A stretch of DNA of 39,750 nucleotides from Mucilaginibacter psychrotolerans (GTDB taxonomy: Bacteria > Bacteroidota > Bacteroidia > Sphingobacteriales > Sphingobacteriaceae). The notes below the pieces were generated by a model. The model was not told the origin of the DNA, did no database searches, and saw nothing but the letters and a program-made list of their open reading frames with translations. Shown here piece by piece: positions 1-5,877 of this stretch (position 1 is the stretch's first letter; every line of letters starts with the position of its first letter). The stretch spans positions 1-39,750 of the forward strand of contig NZ_SOZE01000046.1 in NCBI RefSeq assembly GCF_004519315.1. The letters are read 5' to 3'. The position numbers and the translations under genes are program-made.

Positions 1-5
1 TCTTT

Positions 6-106
6 AGCATAGTACAGTTTTTTAAATAGTGAAACGTTCCAGTTATCACTCTAAATTAAAATTTCGGCGCTGCTTACGCAGATGTCCGCACATGCTGTAC
101 TATGCT
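6..106. repeat. 101-bp element with 12-bp terminal inverted repeats
   Basis: AGCATAGTACAG at 6-17 is the exact reverse complement of CTGTACTATGCT at 95-106. The interior (about 77 bp) holds no ORF. It could be a small MITE-like element, the end of a structured transcript, or a chance pairing. It lies at the window edge, so its context on the left is unknown. Confidence 0.4.
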
Positions 107-166
107 TTTATTACATCATTACTTACAGAATTTGAGAATTAACAGAATTTTTGAGATTTGGTTTCG

Positions 167-200
167 TCTGCACATCTGAAATTTGCATATCTACACATCA
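167..200 (-). repeat. Dispersed repeat A, copy 1
   Basis: On the minus strand this reads as a degenerate copy of the unit GATGTGCAGATTTCA followed by GATGTGCAGAT, i.e. an 11-bp word repeated with a 15-bp period. Other copies are at 329-364, 3816-3850, 25313-25384 and 36628-36655. This copy is not next to a stop codon. An adjacent stretch (about 124-157, cagaatttgagaattaacag) resembles the arms of the inverted repeat at 26195-26315. Confidence 0.55.
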
Positions 201-227
201 AAACTATCGTCATGAACTTGTTTCAGT

Positions 228-305
228 ACCGCATCATATATTCACGTCTTGCAAAGCCGCTGTGCAACCGGCTCTGCTTGCCGATGGTTGCCACGCTATC
301 GCTTA
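228..305 (+). repeat. Composite dispersed repeat, left copy
   Basis: Contains CTTGCAAAGCCGC and then GGTTGCCACGCTATCGCT, followed about 25 bp later by repeat A. The same order, orientation and similar spacing recur at 3749-3850 (CTTGCAAAGCGGC, then GGTTGCCACGCTATCGCT, then repeat A). The word CGGCTCTGCT at 269-278 is also found near 3284-3294, just before the 118-bp array. No credible gene overlaps it: the reading frames here are short and read through repeats. Confidence 0.5.
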
Positions 306-328
306 TAATGACGTTGGGGAATATTTTC

Positions 329-364
329 ATCTGCACATCTGAAATCTGCACATCCGCACATCTA
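329..364 (-). repeat. Dispersed repeat A, copy 2, at the GT39 stop codon
   Basis: Read on the minus strand, the glycosyltransferase stop TGA is followed at once by TAG ATGTGCGG ATGTGCAG ATTTCAG ATGTGCAGATG. The repeat therefore begins within 3 bp of the end of the coding region, as it also does after murI and the SDR gene. Confidence 0.65.
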
Positions 365-1921
365 TCATTGCAATCTTTTTTTCGCCAGTTCGGTGCTATA
401 AACCTCATTCAGCTTTGGCGATGGGTTTACCAAAAGGTATATCCTGGTGCCTTTTTCGCGGGCCAGCGGCGTAGTTACCTCCCCCATTTGCTTGTAGCTT
501 TCTAAAAGCGGGGCCAGGCGGGCGGTTACGTTATCATCATCGTCTACATAAACAATGTATTTGGCGTTCAGGCTGTCGGGGGCCCAAAGGGTAAAGCTGC
601 TGTTGAGGCTCACCACATCGGGCATGTTGTATTTTTTGTGGAAGTGGTGTAGGGCACCGGCTTCGCCGTAGTTATCGGCATATATCTGGGCGTGCTTTTG
701 CTGTTCGGGCGTAAGACTATGGTATGCATCTGCCGCTTTTTTAGCCATTTCTTCCCAGCCCAGCATATCGGCATAGTCTTGCGTAAGGGGGTGTTGTTTT
801 TGGTCCTCCCAGGTTACGGCAAATTTTAAGAAAGGCAGGTGCTCTGCAGAATACCTAAATGCGGCTAGTGTTTTATCTAAAGATAATACAGGCAAAAACA
901 AGGGCAGTAATAGCAGGTTGGGCACTATAAAAAGCAATATCGTTGCAATACGCAAAACCACCCACGATCGCGTGATCATCTTTTCCAGGGCAAAACCACC
1001 CGCCGCAAATAACATGGGGTACGCGCCAAAGATGTAATAGCTTTTGCCATCCATATACAGCAAAAACAGGAATATAAGTATATAGGCAATGGCCAGATAC
1101 CGGAAACGCCTGAGCTTGAAGGCAAACAGCAAAAAGAAAAAACCGGTAAGCCAAATAAACAGCGATACGCCATTTACCAACAATTGTTGCAGCATAAAAT
1201 CCGACGGCTTTACGTAATCGAGCTGAGTTTCGCGCAGCTCTTTCATATGGGTTATAACGGGTAAATGGTGCGCAAACTGCCAGATAATGTTGGGCAGGAA
1301 TATCAGCACGGCAATAAGGGCCGAAATAACCACGTGGCGGTTGAAAAGCAACTTGCGCTCGTTACTGATGAGTATGCCGATGATGAGCGAACCCGTAAAG
1401 AAAGCCATGCTATATTTGGTGAGCATACCCAGGCCAACTGCTGCGCCAAGCCAGTACAGGTACCGCACATCTGCCGTATTAAGGTATTTACAGAACAGCC
1501 AAACGGTAAGTACCCACCATAACTGATCGAACACCACGGGCTGGAACAGATAGTTGCTGGCTACAAAAGCCGGCGCAAAAATAAGCCCCAGGCAAGCCAG
1601 TGTAATGGCAAATCTGCGACCCCCCAGTTCTACGGTAATGCGGCCGGTGAGCCATATGATCAAGCCACCGGCTATGGTAGGGAATATACGCGCTGCAAAC
1701 ACCGAATCGCCGAATAAGGATAGGCTGATACGCGCAAGCAGGGCGATAAATGGTGGTACTTCTTTATAGCCCCAATCCAGGTGGTCGGCTAAAACCAGGT
1801 GCAGGAACTCATCGCGATGGAAGCCAAAACGACTGATCGACAAGAGATTGAGCGCAATTTTTATCGCAACAAAAATGAATATAAACTTAGAGTAACTGCC
1901 TCTCCGATTTTTATAGGACAT
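365..1921 (-). CDS. Glycosyltransferase family 39-type integral membrane protein
   Basis: The 518-residue protein has an N-terminal membrane segment followed by the loop FHRDEFLH (about residues 33-40). An acidic Asp-Glu pair after the first transmembrane helix is typical of GT39/ArnT-like (PMT_2) enzymes, which use a polyprenyl-phosphate sugar donor on the outer face of the inner membrane. About ten further hydrophobic helices follow, then a soluble C-terminal region of about 150 residues. Length fits the family. The acceptor (lipid A, protein or glycan) cannot be told from sequence. It is monocistronic-looking, has its own good promoter (1944-1974), lies downstream of nuoH on the same strand with a 104-bp gap, and ends directly at a copy of repeat A. 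Confidence 0.85.
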   Translation of the reverse strand: MSYKNRRGSYSKFIFIFVAIKIALNLLSISRFGFHRDEFLHLVLADHLDWGYKEVPPFIALLARISLSLFGDSVFAARIFPTIAGGLIIWLTGRITVELGGRRFAITLACLGLIFAPAFVASNYLFQPVVFDQLWWVLTVWLFCKYLNTADVRYLYWLGAAVGLGMLTKYSMAFFTGSLIIGILISNERKLLFNRHVVISALIAVLIFLPNIIWQFAHHLPVITHMKELRETQLDYVKPSDFMLQQLLVNGVSLFIWLTGFFFLLFAFKLRRFRYLAIAYILIFLFLLYMDGKSYYIFGAYPMLFAAGGFALEKMITRSWVVLRIATILLFIVPNLLLLPLFLPVLSLDKTLAAFRYSAEHLPFLKFAVTWEDQKQHPLTQDYADMLGWEEMAKKAADAYHSLTPEQQKHAQIYADNYGEAGALHHFHKKYNMPDVVSLNSSFTLWAPDSLNAKYIVYVDDDDNVTARLAPLLESYKQMGEVTTPLAREKGTRIYLLVNPSPKLNEVYSTELAKKRLQ

Positions 1922-1943
1922 TAAACGGGGGGATTGGTTGCGT

Positions 1944-1974
1944 TAAAGATATTTTAAAAAGCTGAAAGTACAAA
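1944..1974 (-). promoter_or_regulatory. Probable promoter of the GT39 gene
   Basis: On the minus strand TTTG (1971-1974) is separated by 19 nt from TATCTTTA (1944-1951). This matches the Bacteroidota -33 TTTG and seven of eight positions of the -7 TAnnTTTG, with the expected spacing. It would give a leader of about 20 nt before the ATG at 1921. Confidence 0.5.
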
Positions 1975-1978
1975 AGGT

Positions 1979-2024
1979 CGCGACAATCGAAATCCGAAAT
2001 CACTAAATCACCACTCATTCATCA
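1979..2024. repeat. Short dispersed repeat after nuoH stop
   Basis: On the minus strand, directly after the nuoH stop, the sequence reads GTGATGAATGAGTGGTGATT followed by GATTTCGGATTTCG. A similar mixture of GAATGAGTGA and ATTTCGG words occurs at 25215-25263 between yqeY and the SDR gene. It has no coding potential; it looks like another of the short intergenic repeats of this genome. Confidence 0.4.
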
Positions 2025-2025
2025 C

Positions 2026-3117
2026 TTACATTACCCACAGCCGCCATACGCCCGATATCAGCATACAGGCAAAAGCCAGCGGGGTTAATATCTTCCAGCA
2101 GAGGTTCATCAACTGATCAACGCGTATGCGGGGCAGTGTCCAGCGTATCCACATCTGTACACCAACCAGGCCTATTGTTTTCAATAGTATCCAAATGATG
2201 CCCCATGCGGTGCCCGTGGTCCAATCGGCCAGCCTTAGCCAGCCCATATTGGGCAGCGGCGTGTTCCAGGCACCCAGGAACAGGATTACCCCTACCATAG
2301 ATACCAGGTACATCATGCTATACTCGGCCAAAAACACCAGCGCGAACTGTAAGCCGGTAAACTCTGTATGGAAACCCGATACCAGTTCAGAATCTGCCTC
2401 GGGGATATCGAAAGGTGCGCGGTTGCTTTCTGCCAGCGAGGCAATAAAATAGATCACGAACGCTACCAGCAAATGAGGCGCGCGGAATACATTCCACGAT
2501 AAAATCCCCCCCACATGGCTTACATCCCAAATACCTAAGAATTTTATCTTCTCAGCTGCCAATATACCCTGTTGCATAGCAATCTCCTGCAGACTGAGGG
2601 TTTGGGCTATCATTACTACGGCAATCAGTGCAAAGCCGGCGGGTATCTCGTAAGAGATGATCTGCGCTGCCGAACGCATGGCACCCAATATAGAATATTT
2701 GTTGTTGGAACCCCAGCCGGCCATCAATATGCCGAGGGTTTCTATAGAAATAATGGCAAAAACGTAGTACAGCCCGATGTTGATATCTGCCGGGATAACA
2801 CCCGCGCTCCAGGGCAGGGCAGCGAAGCCAAGGTAAACGCCTATAAAAATGATCACCGGAGCCATGATGAAGAGCACCTTATCGGCCGCTGCGGGAATGA
2901 TAAACTCCTTCTGCACCATCTTCAGCATATCGGCAGGTACCTGCAACCAGCCGTATTTGCCTGTTTCTGTCGGGCCAAGCCGGTTTTGTATAAAGGCGCT
3001 TACCTTACGCTCGGCGTAAACGCCAATCATGGTAAACAGCCCTACAAAAGCAAACAAGCCAAAGGCAACGATAAAATATGTGAGGTAAAAATTCAAATGT
3101 GTGCTATGAGCTTGCAA
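2026..3117 (-). CDS. nuoH: NADH-quinone oxidoreductase subunit H (NuoH)
   Basis: This is the 363-residue membrane-arm subunit of respiratory complex I that lies next to the quinone pocket. Family hallmarks are visible: YAERKVSAFIQNRLGP (about residues 34-49), the PADMLKMVQKE segment, the loop with ESNRAPFDIPEADSELVSG, and multiple hydrophobic helices. Two things are odd. No other nuo gene is present in the window, although nuoH usually sits between nuoG and nuoI. And no ATG is available: the frame opens after a TAA at about 3133 and the first possible starts are TTG at 3117 or TTG at 3096, both before the first helix. Start is therefore tentative; the function is secure. Confidence 0.93.
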   Translation of the reverse strand: MQAHSTHLNFYLTYFIVAFGLFAFVGLFTMIGVYAERKVSAFIQNRLGPTETGKYGWLQVPADMLKMVQKEFIIPAAADKVLFIMAPVIIFIGVYLGFAALPWSAGVIPADINIGLYYVFAIISIETLGILMAGWGSNNKYSILGAMRSAAQIISYEIPAGFALIAVVMIAQTLSLQEIAMQQGILAAEKIKFLGIWDVSHVGGILSWNVFRAPHLLVAFVIYFIASLAESNRAPFDIPEADSELVSGFHTEFTGLQFALVFLAEYSMMYLVSMVGVILFLGAWNTPLPNMGWLRLADWTTGTAWGIIWILLKTIGLVGVQMWIRWTLPRIRVDQLMNLCWKILTPLAFACMLISGVWRLWVM

Positions 3118-3136
3118 ACTTAATAAATGGTTTTAT

Positions 3137-3235
3137 GATTTCACCGATTTACGATTATTGATTACACCAATTCCAATGTCTGAACCTTGATTTATAGGAT
3201 TAACCGATTCCCTTGATTCAAGAAATCCTATAATC
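3137..3235. repeat. Intergenic degenerate repeat with inverted arms
   Basis: The stretch contains gatttcaccgattta and a 10-bp inverted repeat, TTATAGGATT (3192-3201) and AATCCTATAA (3224-3233). A related text (gatttcaccgattaacactg) is found at 37091-37115. Such GATT-rich repeats have no ORF and lie between genes. It separates nuoH from the 118-bp array and may contain or disrupt the nuoH leader. Confidence 0.4.
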
Positions 3236-3295
3236 AGGCCATTATAAGCGAAGCAATCATCTGCAGGCATAAACAGAATGTAAATCGGCTCTGCT

Positions 3296-3768
3296 ACCTG
3301 TTCCGTCCCATAAATGGGGCGGCAATGAATGTGCATCGTTCATCCACCCTCATTGCCGTCGGTTTTAACCGACGGTTGGATAGCGAGTAAAGCGGACTTG
3401 CAAAGCGGCGATGCACCTGTTCCGTCCCATAAATGGGGTGCAATGAAAGTGCATCGTTTATCCACATTCATTGCCGTCGGTTTTAACCGACGGTTGGATA
3501 GCGAGTAAAGCGGACTTGCAAAGCGGCGATGCACCTGTTCCGTCCCATAAATGGGGTGCAATGAAAGTGCATCGTTCATCCACATTCATTGCCGTCGGTT
3601 TTAACCGACGGTTGGATAGCGAGTAAAGCGGACTTGCAAAGCGGCGATGCACCTGTTCCGTCCCATAAATGGGGTGCAATGAAAGTGCATCGTTCATCCA
3701 CATTCATTGCCGTCGGTTTTAACCGACGGTTGGATAGCGAGTAAAGCGGACTTGCAAAGCGGCGATGC
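3296..3768. repeat. Tandem array of four 118/119-bp hairpin-rich units
   Basis: Units start at about 3301 (119 bp), 3420, 3538 (118 bp each) and 3656 (113 bp to the point of divergence at 3769). Units 2-4 are almost identical; unit 1 differs at a few places. Each unit holds the near-palindrome CCGTCGGTTTTAACCGACGG (9-bp arms), a CCCAT/ATGGG pair, GCAATGAA pairing with TTCATTGC, and CGATGCAC whose complement GTGCATCG lies about 33 nt into the next unit (for example 3409-3416 with 3449-3456). The period is not a multiple of three, so the overlapping reading frames are artefacts. It lies between murI and nuoH, beside the composite repeat at 3749. REP-like element array or structured RNA are both possible. 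Confidence 0.9.
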
Positions 3769-3805
3769 TACCCGAGGGTTGCCACGCTATCGCTCGCAAG
3801 GAGGA
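3749..3805 (+). repeat. Composite dispersed repeat, right copy
   Basis: CTTGCAAAGCGGC (3751-3763) followed by GGTTGCCACGCTATCGCT (3777-3794) repeats the order seen at 228-305, in the same orientation, and is again followed by repeat A (3816-3850). Its first part is also the tail of the 118-bp unit, so the array seems to have grown from this element. The two composite copies flank the GT39-nuoH segment as direct repeats. Confidence 0.5.
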
Positions 3806-3815
3806 TTGTGGCGAA

Positions 3816-3850
3816 ATCCGCACATTTGAAATCTGCACACCTGCATATCT
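3816..3850 (-). repeat. Dispersed repeat A, copy 3, at the murI stop codon
   Basis: On the minus strand the murI stop TAG is followed without a gap by ATATGCAGGTGTGCAG and then ATTTCAAATGTGCGG, a diverged form of the repeat A unit. The stop codon itself supplies the first bases of the repeat (TAGATRTGCAG). Confidence 0.6.
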
Positions 3851-4691
3851 ATTCACACCCTTCCCTTACATCCACAAACTCGCTCTTTACGGCGTCGTTG
3901 AAGAATTGCGAAGCGTGATGATCAAAATCAGCAGTATCATCTATCGTGGTATAGAATTTACGGCTGCCGGTTTGGGTGATGCGTTGTTCAATTTCGGGGT
4001 GGCGGCCAAGGTAATCAACCAAACTGGTAGCTACGATATCGCCTTGCGCTACAACGTTTACACCTGCCGGTAAATGAGCCTTGATCTTTTCGGCCAATAG
4101 CGGGTAGTGCGTGCAGGCCAGTAAAATGGTATCGATATTGGGCGATTGGGCCATCAATTGGTCGAGATACAACTGTACATAATAATCAGCACCGGGTTTA
4201 TCGTATTCGCCGTTTTCTATCAGCGGCACCCAAAGCGGTGCAGCCTGCTGATGAACCTTTAGCTGCGGGGCAAAGTGCTCAATCTCTAATAGGTACGATC
4301 CACTTTGTATCGTGCCCTTGGTGCCCAGTACCCCAATCTCGTTGGTGTTGGTGTAATTGCCAATAACTTCTGCCGTTGGGCGTATAACACCCAGCACGCG
4401 TTTGTCGGCATAAGCTTTCGGCAGATCCTGCTGCTGTATAGTACGCAGGGCTTTAGCAGATGCTGTATTGCAGGCCAGAATTACGACCGGGCAGCCTTGT
4501 TTAAACATCCATTGCACGCATTCCCAGGTGTATTGATGTATCGTTTTAAACGAACGGTTGCCATAGGGCGCGCGGCCATTATCGCCCAGGTAAATATAAT
4601 CGTAGGCGGGTAATTGGGCTATAATGGAGCGGAAAACGGTTAGCCCGCCTATGCCAGAATCAAAAACGCCTATTGGTGTGCCGGTTGTCAT
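3849..4691 (-). CDS. murI: Glutamate racemase
   Basis: The cytoplasmic enzyme interconverts L- and D-glutamate for peptidoglycan stem peptides. All signature parts are there: DSGIGGLTV (residues 11-19), ACNTASA with catalytic Cys74, and LLACTHYPLL with the second catalytic Cys193. At 280 residues the length is typical. It is the last gene of the uppS-bamA-ompH-ompH-murI run, but an intrinsic terminator lies between ompH and murI, so it probably has its own start of transcription. TAGTTTTG (4699-4706, minus strand) fits a -7 element and would give an almost leaderless mRNA. The 3' end abuts repeat A. Confidence 0.95.
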   Translation of the reverse strand: MTTGTPIGVFDSGIGGLTVFRSIIAQLPAYDYIYLGDNGRAPYGNRSFKTIHQYTWECVQWMFKQGCPVVILACNTASAKALRTIQQQDLPKAYADKRVLGVIRPTAEVIGNYTNTNEIGVLGTKGTIQSGSYLLEIEHFAPQLKVHQQAAPLWVPLIENGEYDKPGADYYVQLYLDQLMAQSPNIDTILLACTHYPLLAEKIKAHLPAGVNVVAQGDIVATSLVDYLGRHPEIEQRITQTGSRKFYTTIDDTADFDHHASQFFNDAVKSEFVDVREGCE

Positions 4692-4706
4692 ATATTGCCA
4701 AAACTA

Positions 4707-4738
4707 AAAAAAGCGCCCCGTAGTTGGGGCGCTTTTTA
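4707..4738 (-). terminator. Intrinsic terminator downstream of ompH
   Basis: AAAAAGCGCCCC (4708-4719) and GGGGCGCTTTTT (4726-4737) form a 12-bp perfect stem with a 6-nt loop. On the minus strand it is followed by a run of T, placing it 23 bp after the stop of the second ompH gene. It should end the bamA-ompH transcript just before murI. Confidence 0.85.
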
Positions 4739-4760
4739 GGATTAATAATCTTTGTTACGC

Positions 4761-5273
4761 TTATTTCAAGCCCAATTTCAGTTTAACAGTTGCCATTAAA
4801 TCATCAGCATCCGGCGCTACAATAAGGTCGGTTTGCGATGAATTTAACACGTAAGTGTAACCTTTTTCTTTTGCTACGGTTGCAATGGCGGCACGTGCTT
4901 TATCAACCAATGGTTTGGTTAACTCGTTTCCTTTTGCTTCTACCTGTTGCTGAGCGGTGGTTTGGTAATCCTGGAAACGTTTCTGCAGATCCTGCAATTC
5001 AGTTTCTTTTTGAATACGAACAGCATCAGACATTGTTGCTTTTTTATCCTGGTAATCTTTAAGCTTTGTTTGCAACTCGGTGTTCATGGCAGTAAGTTGA
5101 TCAACAAATGTTTTTTTGTATAGATCGATTTGGGTAGAAAGCGTCTTAGTTTCTGGCATTAAACCTACCAATTGCTCAAAATTAATGTGGGCTATCTTGG
5201 TTTGAGCCTGGGCAAAGTTGCCTGCAAATAACATTCCTGCTGCAACTAAAGCAACTTTAAATAATTTTTTCAT
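4761..5273 (-). CDS. OmpH/Skp-family periplasmic chaperone (second copy)
   Basis: The 170-residue protein has a signal peptide ending near AQAQ (about residues 1-24), followed by a long charged coiled coil (about residues 45-120) and a short C-terminal strand region. This is the Skp/OmpH layout, a trimeric chaperone that carries unfolded outer membrane proteins to BamA. It sits 57 bp after the first ompH-like gene and has its own promoter-like sequence at 5313-5341, so it can be made in excess over BamA. Paired OmpH genes after bamA are common in Bacteroidota. Confidence 0.88.
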   Translation of the reverse strand: MKKLFKVALVAAGMLFAGNFAQAQTKIAHINFEQLVGLMPETKTLSTQIDLYKKTFVDQLTAMNTELQTKLKDYQDKKATMSDAVRIQKETELQDLQKRFQDYQTTAQQQVEAKGNELTKPLVDKARAAIATVAKEKGYTYVLNSSQTDLIVAPDADDLMATVKLKLGLK

Positions 5274-5312
5274 TGTTTTTTTGTTCTGTTCTGGTGTTTA
5301 ATAAATAGTTCG

Positions 5313-5341
5313 CAAATTTATATAAAATTTTTATTTCGCAA
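5313..5341 (-). promoter_or_regulatory. Internal promoter of the second ompH gene
   Basis: On the minus strand TTG (5339-5341) lies 18 nt from TAAATTTG (5313-5320), a full match to the TAnnTTTG -7 element. The -33 part overlaps the last codons of the first ompH gene. A start of transcription near 5306-5309 would leave a leader of about 35 nt. Confidence 0.55.
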
Positions 5342-5861
5342 GCACTCCGGGTTTAAGCCCAAGCTTGGTAATCACATCGTTACTTTTGTCATAGCGTGGG
5401 CTGGCATACAACATAATCACCTCGCTGTTTTTGTCGAATATCATATCCAGATTATCGGCCTCGGCAACTGCTTGCACTGCTTTTGACACTCTATCTTGTA
5501 TAGGTTTAATCAGCGCGGTGCTTTTTTGCGCAAGGTCGCCATCGGGACCAAATTTCTGGCGTTGGAAATCTTTTGCTGCTTTCTCTTTTTCCACAATTTC
5601 CGCTTCGCGGCGTTTGCGCATGTCCGGGGTCATCAGCACCTGATCGGCCTGGTAGGCCTTGTACAGACGGTCTATCTCCTGGAAACGACCGTCCACCTCG
5701 CGCTGCCATTGGTCAGACAAAGCTGCCAACTGCTTCTGGGCAGATGCATACTCGGGTATGTGTTTCAGAATATTATCCGAATCTACATAAGCAAACCGCT
5801 GCGCCATGGCTGCTGTGCAAGCCGTAACGGTAAAAAAGAGTACTAAAATTATCTTCTTCAT
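5331..5861 (-). CDS. OmpH/Skp-family periplasmic chaperone (first copy)
   Basis: A 176-residue protein with signal peptide (about residues 1-20, ending AMAQ) and a central charged coiled coil (about 35-115). The start RFAYVDSDNILKHIPEY resembles the first strand of Skp/OmpH proteins. It follows bamA by only 16 bp and is surely co-transcribed with it. The two OmpH paralogues are similar in layout but well diverged, so they may have different clients. Confidence 0.88.
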   Translation of the reverse strand: MKKIILVLFFTVTACTAAMAQRFAYVDSDNILKHIPEYASAQKQLAALSDQWQREVDGRFQEIDRLYKAYQADQVLMTPDMRKRREAEIVEKEKAAKDFQRQKFGPDGDLAQKSTALIKPIQDRVSKAVQAVAEADNLDMIFDKNSEVIMLYASPRYDKSNDVITKLGLKPGVLAK

Positions 5862-5877
5862 AAACTATGCTGCACGT

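Noticed and set aside
158..505. 115-residue plus-strand ORF at the left edge
   Set aside because: It runs through repeat A and the composite repeat and then antisense to the GT39 gene; no coding character.
3340..3703. Two overlapping 81-residue minus-strand ORFs with near-identical sequence
   Set aside because: They come from reading through the 118-bp tandem units in two frames; the period is not a multiple of three and the peptide changes frame identity between units.
3296..3768. Possible CRISPR array
   Set aside because: Whole 118-bp units are near-identical with no unique spacers, and no cas genes are nearby.
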